Below, piece by piece: positions 53,365-64,000 of a stretch of 64,000 nucleotides of DNA. The notes beneath the pieces are model-generated. The model saw only the letters and a program-made list of their open reading frames with translations, was not told the DNA's origin and did not search any database. Source of the DNA: Diphasiastrum complanatum (lineage: Eukaryota > Streptophyta > Lycopodiopsida > Lycopodiales > Lycopodiaceae); assembly GCA_029204225.1 (NCBI GenBank), contig CM055111.1:24487874-24551873 (forward strand). Direction: 5' to 3'. A program made the position numbers and the translations under genes. Each line of letters starts with the position of its first letter. Positions within the stretch are counted from its first letter, which is position 1.

Positions 53365-55263
53365 TTATTTGAAAAACCGTACTGTTTTCATTCTCCAATT
53401 CTTCAGGAATCGTAAATGAACTGGGAACGTGACAGTCAACCAATCTGACATTGCTTGAGGTGCAAGTCGAAGGAACTCTCCAATAGAGATGTTCATTCTG
53501 CTGGATAAGATGCTTGTGAACAGTTCCATCCTTGGAGCTTCGGATTCTATCATATGGAATGGTTCTTCTTGATGGTGTAATTGCATGTTCACATCTAATC
53601 TGTGTGGTGAACCTTCTCTGTGTGGTGAACCTTGCGGTGCATTCGCTTGTTGATCTCTTTCTGGTGTAGTGTCTTGAGGAGCTGTCGGTTGATGTGCAAC
53701 TTGACCAGCTTCCTCCGCTTGTGCTTCTTGTATCCAATGCTTGATCTTCTGATATCGTCTTTGTTCATCCTTCACATTTGAATAAGGTAATCTCGCTCCT
53801 CTTGATGTTGAAGGTTGATCAACTGGCAGTGTGTGGTGACTCGTGGAGCTACCTCCTTGCACTTTTGTGCTTGCGAAACAACTAACACTGGAATGTTATG
53901 ATAGAGAGGTCTCCTTGGTACAGTTGAGTGTGGAGTTGTGCTTGGGCCTACTGATTGAAGTGCAATCCAATTCAATGGTGCGTTGGTGCTGGTTCTCAAT
54001 GGACAATTTTTGTAGCAATGTCCATATCCACACTCACGACAGAAGGGCGTATAAATTCCTTTGTTTGGACATTCAGCAATCCTATGTCCTTCTCCACATC
54101 CATAACATCCATATAATCTGCCCCCTTGGCGTTGTGGTTGTGCAGCATATGTGGCATAATACTCATTAATAGTAAGATCGATGAATGGTTCATCAGGTCC
54201 ATACCATTGTTCCATTTCCTGTTGGGAAAATCTTTCAGCTTCTGTCGCTATGAGATTCACTTTGGCTGCTTGAGGATTATTTGGCCCTGGTGGTGCTGGT
54301 AGTGCCATTCTTTGTCGTTGAGGGCCTGGTCCAAGCCTTGGTGCTGCATTAGGTGCTCCTTGATGGTAAGCATAAGAGGTCTGGAATTGAGCTCTCTTTT
54401 GTTGTATGATCCGTGGGTTGTAGGGGCAATATGCAGTGTCGTGCGAGGACGCATTGCACAGATGGCAATATCTGTGTGTAAACTTCAAATTCTGCTTCAG
54501 TACTGGACACTCGTTGGAAGTGTGATTTTGGTACAAATGGGACACCAAACATTGTCTCGTTGGAGATACTGTTGCTGAAAAGAATCTGGTTGTGGTGCTA
54601 CAGTATTCTGAAGAGCCTTCAGTTTTTGGTCAAATTGGACTGTGAGCTGTTCCATCTGCTACTTGTGTAACTTCGTGATCTATTCCATCATCGATTCATT
54701 GGACAAGTTCGTAGAGGCTGAGGTTGATGCAATTGAAGGAGTTGAAGCATGAAGAGATGTAGTTCCTGGTGTAGAATCATCATCTGACCTTCATCTTCTT
54801 CTCTCATTGCGTCTTCCATAGCTTCTTGCAAGGTGGCATACTACTCCCGTCTTTTCAGCTCTCGTCGGATGCTTCTAGGTAGTCCTGCTAGGAACCACAT
54901 AACGACCGCATGAACAAGAGTAAGCTCCGCATTACACTCGGATCTCAGGTGTTTGATCCGTTCGATGTAGTCTCTAACCCTTTCTCTTTTTTCCATCTTG
55001 ATTTTGCTAAGCAAGAGGAATGAGTCTTCAAGAAACTTCCGTGACTTAAATTTGTTGATTAAAGTTGCTTTTACTACTTTCCAATCTGTTTGTTCTTGTG
55101 TCGTCTGATTGAAAAACCAGTCTAAAGCCGCTCTTGTCAAGGACATTGGAAGCAGTTTCAGTTTCTTTGCTGGGGTGGTTTCACCATAGATCTTGCATGC
55201 TTGCCCATAGATCTGCAAGAATCTGATAGGATCTGTAGATCTATCAAATTTAGGCAATTCCAA
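53365..55263 (-). pseudogene. Gypsy gag with multiple zinc knuckles and pre-protease region
   Basis: From 55,263 the minus strand gives the capsid domain: MELPKFDRSTDPIRFLQIYG, LPMSLTRAALDWFFNQTTQE and RERVRDYIERIKHLRSECNA, with MWFLAGLPRSIRRELK. After a damaged Ser/Gln-rich stretch an open frame at 54,548-53,772 carries an unusual series of Cys/His clusters: CPVLKQNLKFTHRYCHLC, CYGCGEGHRIAEC, then FCRECGYGHCYKNC. A shifted frame then gives ITLAPQAMSDWLT-like pre-protease sequence. Protease and all of pol are missing past about 53,365. It is a gypsy family different from the 14-20 kb element, with a Pro/Gln/Ala-rich segment between knuckles. Confidence 0.82.
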
Positions 55264-55804
55264 TCTGGGAGATCTTTAGATTGCTTGTAGAGGTATCGCT
55301 GGCATAAAAATATCTTGATCCATTGGATTTGGCTGATTTGGTCGGATGTCTTCCGATGTTGCTTGATGTAGCTCTGAATTCTCTGTAGGTAGTATTTTAC
55401 CAGATCTCAATCTCATTCACTGTGCAGATTTGATACAATGTGAAGGTATATGACAACAATGGATCTAAGTGGATCTTGTTCGGGTGTTGATCAGTGGTTG
55501 ATGATTGGAAGAGATGAAAGGAACACGAATAACTAACAAATTTTACTGGATGACAATTGAAATGGTTATTGAGAGATGAGTGTATGGTGGCACATATTTG
55601 AATGGAGTTGATCACACAAAAAAAAATGGATTTTGTAACGGCGCAATTGGCAACAATGGTGAGTGATATTTGGCCTTGATGGAGCCGGGGCGGGTGGGAT
55701 CCGGGGCTTAACAGTAATTTCAACAATGTTTTTGGATTTTCTAAACAGAAACCTTTGCTTGACTAATATATGTTTTATCACAGTGTATTACCACTTTACC
55801 CAGC
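55264..55804 (-). other. Gypsy leader, non-repetitive part
   Basis: Non-coding sequence upstream of gag. It includes an A-rich tract at 55,618-55,626 and a short GC-rich word cggggcgggtgggatccggggc at 55,686-55,707. No ORF is supported. Confidence 0.5.
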
Positions 55805-56640
55805 TCGGCGAAGGTTGGCGAAGGATGGTTCAACGAAGGTTCTGAAAGCAATTTGGGTGTGATTTGGATTGGGAACCTTTGCCACTATCCTTTTGATGGA
55901 GACTAACCTTTGCCGACTTGCAAGGAAGTATAGATTGATGATCAGAGGGCTGGCGAAGGTTAGGTGAAGATTATCATGACGAGAAATAGTCTGGCGAAGG
56001 TTCAGAAGGCAATTTGGCACTTTTGAGTGCTTGGAACATTCGCCAGACTAGTTATAGGTAATATTAACCCTAACTGACTTCACAGATACTTCAAAACAAT
56101 GTTTCATGACTATTTTGAGCTCGGTGAAGATTAATGATATACTGGCAAAGGTTTATGAAGGTTGGCGAAGGTTCAAAGGACTTAAATTTTTCTCTGAGTA
56201 CTGGGAACGTTCGCCTAAGTACTTATTCTCAATATTAACCTTCGCCGACTTCATTGAAGCTAGAAAACATGGAAAAGTAGCTACTGGCAAACTGGCGAAG
56301 GTTTACAGTAACTACTTTTGTAGATATTAAAGTTGGCGAGGGTTCTGATGGCAAATTCCTATATTTGGTGTCTAAGAACCTTCGCTAGAGACCGTACACT
56401 CAGTATTAATCTTTGTCGACCTCCAAGATGGCACTAATGCTGAAAATGAAGCTGGACAAAGGTTGTCTGGGGTGCTTTGGGCTACTGTGAGATTCTGGAC
56501 ATTTTTTACAAAGGTTTTTTATTTTTTTGCCTACTTTTTGGCAATTTTGGCAAACTGGCTGGAGAATAACCTTCACCTGACTAACTATAGGTACTGCTGA
56601 TGTGACAAAACATACTGCCATGTGGGCAAAGGTTGGTTTG
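55805..56640 (-). repeat. Degenerate tandem array of hairpin units, period about 160-175 bp
   Basis: Each unit has a ggcgaaggttc arm and, 30-45 bases on, a gaacnttcgcc arm. Arms are at 55,833-55,842 with 55,873-55,883, 55,991-56,003 with 56,034-56,046, 56,164-56,174 with 56,205-56,215, and 56,335-56,345 with 56,376-56,386. The first arms are 158, 173 and 171 bp apart. Beyond the arms, words such as aatattaacc and ccgacttc are conserved. A looser fifth unit follows to 56,640. One related unit is at 8,094-8,180. Confidence 0.85.
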
Positions 56641-56924
56641 AGCAGATCAGAAAGTTATGAGGTCTGATAGGTGTTTTTTGGCTCTTTTTTGGACAGTTTG
56701 TCAAAACTACATGGTTTTTTTTTATTTTTCTGATTTTTAGGATTTATGGAAGAGATAGGATGTTGGGATCTGATGTTTCTCACCTCTAAATCTCTCTCCA
56801 CAAATCATACAAGCAACAAATCTAATCTCTACTCCACACTAAACTACCCCCCACACATCCATTCCACAAGAAAAATCACAAGATGAATGCATGCAAGCTA
56901 AAAAGCAAGAAAATGCTAATCTAT
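56641..56924 (-). other. Gypsy leader next to the primer site
   Basis: Untranslated sequence between the hairpin array and the primer site. No feature recognised. Confidence 0.5.
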
Positions 56925-56942
56925 TCCCCAGCAACGGCATCA
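56925..56942 (-). other. Primer binding site, tRNA-Asp type
   Basis: In minus-strand sense the sequence is TGATGCCGTTGCTGGGGA. The plant tRNA-Asp primer site common in Tat/Athila gypsy elements is TGGCGCCGTTGCCGGGGA; the two differences are transitions of the methyl-CpG/CpHpG type. This marks a gypsy 5' LTR to the right. Confidence 0.85.
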
Positions 56943-56948
56943 AAAAAT

Positions 56949-57221
56949 TGTAGCGGCCTTGGTTCACCTATCACGCATAGATTCGTTTCCAAGGGAATAG
57001 TGCTTCCCTTGCGAAATTAGCCTGCAAATCATACTCTAACCATACCTAGATTAATCACATCTAACTATCCACCCTACTTTAACCACAAGCATGAGAAGGA
57101 AGAACAGATTACAATGGGGGAGGTGCCTACATCCTATCCTCTCTACTCTCTTAGAAATCATTAACAACATCATGCAAATAGAACAAAGAAGCAAATAGAA
57201 AGCAAATGCAAGACACAAAAA

Positions 57222-57318
<97 letters not shown>

Positions 57319-57850
57319 CAAGCATGTTCATATCACATTTGGACATAATCTCCTCCTCCTATTGAACATGAAAATATGATACAAATGGTGTCTTTTTATG
57401 GATGGGGAAGGCCCTTGCCCCTTTCTCCTATTAACACAAAATGAATCTAGTGGTTTTAGGAAAGCACAAGGGTGCTCACATGATTCATGTGAACTCTAAT
57501 TTGGGCCCTTTTAGCTTTTTATTAACAACTTGACTTAGGGCCTCTAATGTCATTTTAGAGTTTTAAGCCCCTAGTCACTTATTTCTAATTCTACAAGTTC
57601 TACAAAATCAAATTGCGTGCTCATTGGGTTGGGCTTATACACGCAGGAAGCCAGTGCCCTCGCACTTATTACTCTACATGTACAGTATACTTTGGCGGGG
57701 CCCGCTTGGTAAGCTTGGCCAGTAGTACTTTAGTGCTAGTATCCTTCGGATCATGAGATTTTATAAATGAATCTCTGTTAGATTTTTGATTTCTTAGGTG
57801 GTGTCGTGATATGCAAGTAGTGGAAATCTCATCAGATTGTGAGGACATAT
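56949..57850 (-). mobile_element. Gypsy 5' LTR (right boundary uncertain)
   Basis: The inner end is tgtagcggcc at 56,949, a few bases from the tRNA-Asp primer site, giving ...CTACA then ATTTTTT and the primer, as in related elements. The right boundary was not fixed because gypsy gag sequence follows near 57,850 without a clear TG/CA end. It contains the (GA)45 tract at 57,225-57,314. Confidence 0.6.
57225..57314. repeat. Microsatellite (GA)45
   Basis: A perfect GA dinucleotide run of 90 bp lying inside the presumed gypsy LTR. Confidence 0.98.
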
Positions 57851-58480
57851 AGATTTGAGGCCGCAGGAGTGGGAAGAAAATGTCAATTTTCAAGGGAGGT
57901 GCTCTTGTCTAGGAATAGTAGCAGATGATGGAATATCGGTTTTCTCTACATCTTGCAATAACTCATTTCATATAATGTCTTTGTTTGAATATCAATCTGG
58001 TAAATGTCGTGGTGATGTAGAAGTTCACAAGGAACTTCTCAATTGAGCAACTAGTTTAACTGTTGGTTGCTATAGTGCTCATGTTCTTGTGAGGATCCTA
58101 TCATGATTCATAACTGATGTGGCGGGTAGGTAGGATCTTACTTGGTTGTTTTAGACAGTCTTTGAAACTGTGTTTTCATACACAGTTGGGACACCTGGCA
58201 TGGTACTTGGTCTTGACTGGACAATCAACCATGAAGTGGCCGGCTTCACTACAGATGAAACATTTGTTATTCAATGGCCCTTGCATAATGGCATAACCAT
58301 CTTGTATGGCTAGTGGTTGTGGACTTTCTTGTGGATATTCATGATAATGTGAGAAATGTCTAGATTGTGATGGTTGTTCTTCATATCATTGGTTGGCATG
58401 TGTTTGAATAGGCTGAGATGAAGGATAAGCATGTAGTGGGCACCGAAGGGAATTTCATCTATAAGATACCTATGCAGGAT
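57851..58480 (-). pseudogene. Gypsy gag zinc-knuckle fragment
   Basis: The minus strand near 58,290-58,150 gives NNKCFICSEAGHFMVDCPVK followed by CPNCV, a stop, and KHSFKDCLKQPSK. This matches the paired knuckle at 15,316-15,450 (CFICGETGHFMAEC, CPDCVRKHSFKDC), so it belongs to that gypsy family. The remainder on both sides is frameshifted. Confidence 0.8.
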
Positions 58481-59530
58481 TTGGCTAACCAGGCATACTG
58501 CGTTGGATAGACTTCAAAGTAGTTTGAAACTCATTGGTGAGGAGGATGACCTAAATCAATATATCCAGAGCCTCTCCAAAGCACTGACAGATGCCTCCAT
58601 GAAGGTGTGAGAGCTTCAGTCCAAAGTATCCCAACGGCTTTCTCCCCTCCAGGCACAACTACAAATCTATGAAGCAGAGAATATGCGCCTGGGGGCGGAA
58701 GTGCAAGCACTACAAAGTGAAAAACTCGCCTGGTTAGCTCAACCCGCACCAGACTCAAGGCTGCTCTCTCAAGCAAAGATGAACCTCTTCAGGCCTCAAG
58801 TGCAGGTGTATAGCCAAACCTTGAACAGCTATCAGACAGAGTTCGACAAGTACCGGGCAAGTGCAACTCACGAGCTCACCCAGGACAAACAAGCCCGCAA
58901 GGCTTGCCAGCAGTATATGGAGAAAAAGACCCAACCCACTTTAGTGGTAATTCCAACACCACCTATTTTTGATGCTGCACAGACAAGCACTAGCCAAGAC
59001 CAAGGCCAGTAGGCAACATGGGTGACAAGTCAAGATCGGGGATCAGAAGGCCAAGACCAAGGACCAATTGATACGGGGTCTGAGGCATGGGACCAAGGCA
59101 TAGACGCCGGTTCCAGCCATAGCCATGAGGAAGGACAAGCCTCCTCATCAAGAGGCTCGCGTACCATATCTACCAACCAGGCCTTCCGACGCCCAAAGTC
59201 CGTGGAGGAGAAAATCAACGAATTTCTAGCCAAGTATCCCCATGAGTCATCAAGAAACGGCTGGCAAATATCATTTTTGGTGCAGACAATTAAAGGTAAT
59301 GAGTTGCAAGCTAATCGCCCTCCAACCACAACCAGAGTGGCACCGGCAGCTCGTTGAACGGGACCCTACTGCCATCAGGGCCTATGTGACAAGTCCGCAA
59401 CAGCTACGGGTGAACACGCACTTTCTGCCATGCACATGATGATCCAAATGGGCGGAATGCAGCACTTCTCTAGACAAAATCACCATCCAGAACTTCAATT
59501 GGCCAAGAATTCCATCAAAGCATGGTTGGG
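58481..59530 (+). pseudogene. Unrecognised coiled-coil ORF, copy 2
   Basis: The plus strand gives LNQYIQSLSKALTDASMKV, a stop, ELQSKVSQRLSPLQAQLQIY, EAENMRLGAEVQALQSEKLA, then the second helical block (FRPQVQVYSQTLNSYQTEFD), YMEKKTQPTLVVIPTPPIFD, the SQDQG-rich tract with one TAG near 59,012, and RPKSVEEKINEFLAKYPHES. From about 58,535 to 59,530 it is a close inverted copy of 3,986-4,975, including the junction to copia RNase H. Left of 58,535 the two differ, so that is the duplication edge. Product and function are unknown. Confidence 0.6.
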
Positions 59531-60930
59531 ATGGAAGATCGGATTGATAGCAATTTTTTGGGAAGCTTCATTGTTACAATAGATGCAAGGGATCTCCTCG
59601 ACCTTTAGCACTTGTAGTTCCACCAAAAGTCTTCTTAGCCATAGGAGTTCTTTGGCTGTTGAAGTCAATGCATTGTACTCGGCTTCACAAGAGGAAAGAG
59701 AAATTGTATCTTGCTTTTTGGAAAGCCAAGATATCACTCCTCCACAAACGAAGGTGGCAAATGCACTTATAGATCTTCTATCAAATGCACTTATAGATCT
59801 TCTATCCATCTTGTCTCTTGCAAAATCTGAATCCGAATATGCCCTCAAGTACAAGTTAAATCCTTGATAAAGAATGCCAAAAAATATAGTAGAAGAGACA
59901 TATCTAAGCACTCTCTTGGCACTTTTCCAATGATGCATCAAAGGACCTTGCATATATTGACTTAGCTTGCTTACACTATAACTCAAATCTAGTCTAGTGA
60001 TTGTCAAATAGATCAAGGAGCCTATTAGCTTCCTAAAGAGTGTGATGTCCTCGAAGGATGCCTCATCACAATCATTAGTAACTTTACAAACTTGTTCCAT
60101 AGGGGTGTCAATCCCCTTACAATCTTTCATGCCAAACTTTTCAAGAATGAGAGTAGCATACTTTGATTGACTTATAAAAGAAAAATCACTACATCTAGTA
60201 ACCTCTATTCCAAGTATGAGCTTTAGAAGTCCTAGATCTACCATCTTGAATTCACTAGACAAAGAAGCTTTAACTTTTCTTATGCCTTCACCATCATTTC
60301 CTGTCAATATGATATCATCAATATAAAGAACTAAAATGATGATCTTTCCATCATTACATTTGATGTACAAAGAAGGGTCATAAGAGCTTATCACAAAGCC
60401 AATAGAGTAGAGAAAATCATGCAACCTAGAGTACCAAGCTCTAGGTGCTTGCTTCAAGCCATATAGGCTCTTCCTTAAGTGGCAAACCTTGTCCTCCTCG
60501 CCATCCTTGATGAAGCCCTCAGATTGCAACATGTATATTTCCTCCTCCAAGTAGCCATTCAAAAAAGCATTGGTCACATCCATTTGATAGAGATTCCACT
60601 TGAATAAAGTAGCAATACAAATGATCAATCTAATGGTTACAAGCTTTCTTACATGAGCAAATGTTTCTCCATAATCTATGCCTTTAGTTTGAAGAAACCC
60701 CTTAGCAACCAATCTAGCTTTGTACTTACTTATAGATCCATCTTGATTGTACTTTAATCTATAGATCCACTTACATGCAAGTGGCTTCTTCCCATATGGA
60801 AGGTGTACAAGATTCCAAGTTTGATTATCTATCAAAGCATCAAACTCTACTTGCATTGCATTCTCCAAACTTGTGATCTACTTGCATCTTCATAACATGA
60901 TGGCTCTTCAAGCATTGTGGTTAGATATAA
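59531..60930 (-). pseudogene. Copia RT and RNase H
   Basis: The frame from 60,868 to 59,495 is open. RT: NQTWNLVHLPYGKKPLACKW, NLYQMDVTNAFLNGYLEEEI, SLYGLKQAPRAWYSRL, the catalytic LYIDDIILTGND, LGIEVTRCSDFSF. RNase H: TRLDLSYSVSKLSQYMQGP, LRAYSDSDFARDKMDRRSI, SWLSKKQDTISLSSCEAEYN. An in-frame 24-bp tandem duplication at 59,763-59,810 repeats DRRSISAF. RT conserved FAPVAKL has become FAHVRKL. The RNase H end is replaced by coiled-coil ORF sequence after NPIFHP. Confidence 0.9.
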
Positions 60931-61236
60931 ATGATCAATCTAATGGTTACAAGTTTTGCTACAGGAGCAAATGTTTCTTCATAATCTATGCCTTTAGTTT
61001 GAAGAAACCCCTTAGCAACCAATCTAGATTTGTACTTACTTATAGATCCATCTTGATTGTACTTTAATCTATAGATCCACTTACATGCAAGTGGCTTCTT
61101 CCCATATGGAAGGTGTACAAGATTCCAAGTTTGATTATCTATCAAAGCATCAAACTCTACTTGCATTGCATATCTCCAAACTTGTGATCTACTTGCATCT
61201 TCATAACAGGATGGCTCTTCAAGCATTGTGGTTAGA
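60621..61236 (-). repeat. 310-bp tandem duplication inside copia RT
   Basis: The segment beginning atgatcaatctaatggttac at 60,621 starts again at 60,931, and both copies end in gcattgtggttaga (60,912 and 61,223). The left copy lacks one base in gcattgcattctcc (gcatatctcc in the right copy), which adds a frameshift. The duplication repeats part of the RT palm and its upstream linker and so inactivates RT. Confidence 0.95.
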
Positions 61237-62200
61237 AAAGAGTAAGAGGTAGAAGGAGATGTGTCTTTCCTTTGCTTTCCTTTCTCAAAGTATGTGAGAC
61301 TTGAAGGCTCGGCCTTGCTGCTTGTGGATCTTCTCGACTCCTTTGTCACTTGATTTTGATCTTCCAAAAGATCATTTTCAAGAGGCTCCTCCTCGGGTGT
61401 TGCAAGATCTTCATCACCTAAGAGGTTAGATGAATTTGGAGACAACTTGTAACTTTGAGATTCATCAAACAAGACATCCTTGCTAACTTTTACTTTCTTT
61501 GAAATAGGATCAAATATCCTATATCCTTTGCTATTTTCACTATAGCCTACAAATATTCCTTTGAAGGAAGTTGCATCTTCTTTCCTTCTTGTTTCCAAAG
61601 GAATGTGGACATAACATATATATCCAAACACTTTAAAATATTTTACATTGGGCTTATTGCCAAACAAAGCTTGAAATGGTGAGATCCCACCAATAGCACT
61701 ACTAGGAAGCCTATTACATAAGTAATTAGCACAAGTTATGGCCTCCCCCCAAAAAGTGATGGGTAGAGATGCATCAAGTCCTAAAGACTCTGCACATTCA
61801 CAAAGACTCCTATTTTTCCTCTCGGCCACCCCATTTTGTTGGGGGGTGTAAGGACAAGTGAGTTCTCTCTTAATGCCATTGATCTCACAAAAGTCTCTCA
61901 TGTTGTTGGAGATATACTCTCCTGCATTATCACATCTTAGAACTTTAATGCAAGAACTAAGTTGTTTTTCCACTAGAGACTTAAACTTTTCATATACAAG
62001 GCTTTTCTTAGGCAATAATTCAATCCAAGTGTATCTAGTACAATCATCAATGAAAGTCACATACATTAAAGCTCCTCCATTACTTTCATGAGAAAAAGTA
62101 TGTACATCCAAATGGATATGATCTAAAGGTGAGGTAGATCTTGTTAAAGATCTCTTGTAGGAAGTCTTGTGTGACTTTGCAAGGCCACATGCTCACACAC
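60931..62200 (-). pseudogene. Copia integrase and RT linker
   Basis: The open frame 62,111-60,921 gives DVHTFSHESNGGALMYVTFI, DDCTRYTWIELLPKKSLVYE, RCDNAGEYISNNMRDFCEIN, QQNGVAERKNRSLCECAESL, FWGEAITCANYLCNRLPSSA, YVHIPLETRRKEDATSFKGI, the linker RRSTSSKAEPSSLTYFEKGK and the start of RT. A one-base loss near 62,192 (CEHVALQSH region) separates it from the upstream zinc-binding part. Catalytic residues appear kept (GGEY reads AGEY). Confidence 0.9.
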
Positions 62201-63614
62201 TTTGCCACACTTCTTGAAAGCTATTGGTAGGCCGAGAGCTAGCTCCTTTGATGCCATGGATTCCATTGATTGAAGTTAGGATGGCCCAATCTTTTGTGCC
62301 AAAGCTCCACTTGAGTCAACTCCTCCCTAACCATATTCACACTTTCAATAGCCACATTAGCATCCAACTTGAAAAGCCTTGCTTAATACCACTAGTTATG
62401 CACTTATTATTTTTCAAGATGAAACACACTCCATTCTTGAAATGTACATCTAGTCCATTGTCCATTAATTGGCCAACACTAAGCAAGTTTTTTGTAATGG
62501 ATGGAACATACAAAACATTATCAAGATCTATCCTTTTAGATGATCCTAAGCATAATGGAATAGATCATATGCCATCTATCTTGCATTCTTGATCACTAGC
62601 TGTGTAGATTGATTTCTTAGAATCGTTGCAAGAAAGTAGATAAGAGAAATAATGCTTGTTAAATGACATGTGGGAACTAGCCCCACTATCAATCCACCAT
62701 GATTCTTGGCTTGATGTTGGTGTAGGTGCTACCATCAAGGATGTGTTGAATCCATCCTCTTTCTCCTCCCCTTGTGCAAGATTGCCTTGATCTTCATTCC
62801 CTTGTGCATTCTTCTTCTTATAGCATTCGGAAGCAAAGTGTCCTTTCTTCCCACAAAAGAAACACTTCAACTTTGCTTTGTTCTTTTGGTTCCCTTTGGA
62901 GGTAGATGCTCCATCCTTTGCCTCGGCCTCTTTGCCTTGGATCTTCTTGAAAGGATGAGACTTCTTCTTGCCTTTAGATGTGAAGTTTGCTTTCTCATCA
63001 CCATTATGTAGTGATAAGGACCCCATTCTTGTTTTGAGGTGTAGAATCCTACTCTCCTCGGCTACAAGAACATTATGAAATTTTTCAATTGATGGAAGTT
63101 GGTCTTGAATGGCAAAAGATTGAACTAGATTAGAGAACTCATCTCCTAATTCATTCAAGATTACTTGTACTAGTTCATTATCTTGGATCTTCTCTCCTAT
63201 AGATCCCAATTCTTTGTTCAAGGATTTTATCCTTAGGACATACTCTTGTCCATTTTCTCCACTTCCCCTCATGCTTTGCAAGATCAAGTTTCTTAGCATA
63301 AGCACTCTTGAAGTGTTATTGGATTTATAAATATTCTTTAGTGAATCCCAAGCCTCTTTTGATGTGGTACAAGAAGCCACCTCCTTCAAGAGGTCATTGC
63401 TTACATTTAACTTCAAGCAATGTAGGGCTAATCTAACCCTCTTCTCGTATTTTAGTTGTTCTTGGGGAGCTTTAGGCTCTTCCTCAACTCCTAAGACAAT
63501 ATCAAAGAGATCATGAACCACTAGTAGTGGTTCCATTCTTACTTTCCAAATGGAATAGCTTGTGGAAGTTAGTTTCTCACTAGATTCTAACATATATCCA
63601 CCCATGGATGTCAT
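62201..63614 (-). pseudogene. Copia gag, protease and integrase N-terminus
   Basis: The start is the ATG at 63,614 (MTSMGGYMLESSEKLTSTSY), chosen over the upstream in-frame Met at 63,638 because it matches the start of every other gag here. Gag: ALHCLKLNVSNDLLKEVASC, KEAWDSLKNIYKSNNTSRVL, LVQVILNELGDEFSNLVQSF. The basic linker and zinc knuckle CFFCGKKGHFASEC follow, an acidic tail, and the protease site ESWWIDSGASSHMSFNKHYF. The frame is intact to 62,565, then a stop (IDGI*SIP) and several frameshifts affect the protease C-terminus and the HHCC region to 62,201. The fragment at 1,441-2,048 is the same family. Confidence 0.9.
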
Positions 63615-64000
63615 TTTGAATGAAAGCCTATGAGACACTCAAAGTTCTCTTGATAAGGTGTGATCTAAGATAGATGTCTAGCTTTCAAGGAGCTTCTAAT
63701 CTCGGCCCAATCAATCCTAGTTCAACTTGGATGATGGTATAATAGATCAATTACAAATATCCTAGCAATTCACTCCACAAAGAAATTGATTCTAGTTCAA
63801 ATTGGTTTGATATTCCACACACACTTAAGATCTGAACAAATCAGCCTTAAAGATCTTATCTAATGCTTCAAAATGAATTACTTCAATGACTCAAATCACT
63901 ATATGATCATTAGCATTCAATATATTGAACCTAGATCTAGACAATGCACTAAAAACCTTGAATTTTGGACTAGTATGCGCTTTTTTTTATGAAAGACACT
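63615..64000 (-). other. Copia 5' leader, running off the window
   Basis: Untranslated leader of the minus-strand element. Positions 63,910-64,000 match 1,500-1,583 inverted. The primer site and LTR should lie beyond 64,000. Confidence 0.75.

Overview
This window is plant nuclear DNA, AT-rich and built almost entirely from LTR retrotransposons in every stage of decay. The evidence for a land plant is direct: Ty1/copia gag-pol polyproteins of plant type, a plant initiator-Met tRNA primer site repeated at seven LTR boundaries, a Ty3/gypsy element of the non-chromodomain (Tat/Athila-like) type, a tRNA-Asp primer site, and one broken nuclear gene of the plant BCS1-like AAA-ATPase family. No tRNA, rRNA, organelle or bacterial gene is seen. 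The species cannot be named from the sequence.

Layout. 1-8.1 kb: copia fragments in alternating orientation, with two inverted copies of one family (2.05-3.66 kb minus, 5.2-8.07 kb plus) around a coiled-coil ORF fragment. 8.1-10.6 kb: minus-strand gypsy pol, cut inside the RT YxDD motif by a minus-strand copia element (10.64-14.19 kb) that is itself internally deleted. 14.2-20.0 kb: a nearly complete but stop-ridden plus-strand gypsy gag-pol. 20.0-23.6 kb: two minisatellite arrays with the same 25-bp period, followed by an unrecognised decayed ORF with a coiled-coil tail, placed where Tat/Athila-lineage elements carry accessory ORFs. 23.6-28.4 kb: a long minus-strand copia element. 28.4-39.6 kb: short fragments of at least eight elements. 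39.6-48.1 kb: an older plus-strand copia element split by an intact, very young copia element (40,648-47,078). That element has 655-bp LTRs differing at two sites, a 5-bp target duplication, PBS, PPT and one uninterrupted 1,317-codon gag-pol frame. 48.1-49.3 kb: another copia fragment. 50.0-52.8 kb: the only non-retroelement zone, with an in-frame repeat ORF and a BCS1-like pseudogene interrupted by a GC-rich TIR element. 53-58.5 kb: minus-strand gypsy gag, leader, PBS and LTR, with long (CT)n and (GA)n tracts. 58.5-64 kb: a second copy of the coiled-coil/RNase H chimera and a minus-strand copia gag-pol whose 5' LTR lies beyond the window.

Function. Only the 1,317-aa polyprotein at 41,298-45,251 looks capable of supplying gag, protease, integrase, reverse transcriptase and RNase H, so it may be a recently active element. 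Everything else is non-autonomous or dead. The observations most worth following are the repeated coiled-coil ORF module, the 25-bp arrays beside it, a tandem array of hairpin-forming units in a gypsy leader, and a 14-bp CACGTG palindrome that recurs in LTRs and leaders of several diverged copia families. Coordinates of fragment junctions are accurate to about 10-20 bp except where a defined motif fixes them.
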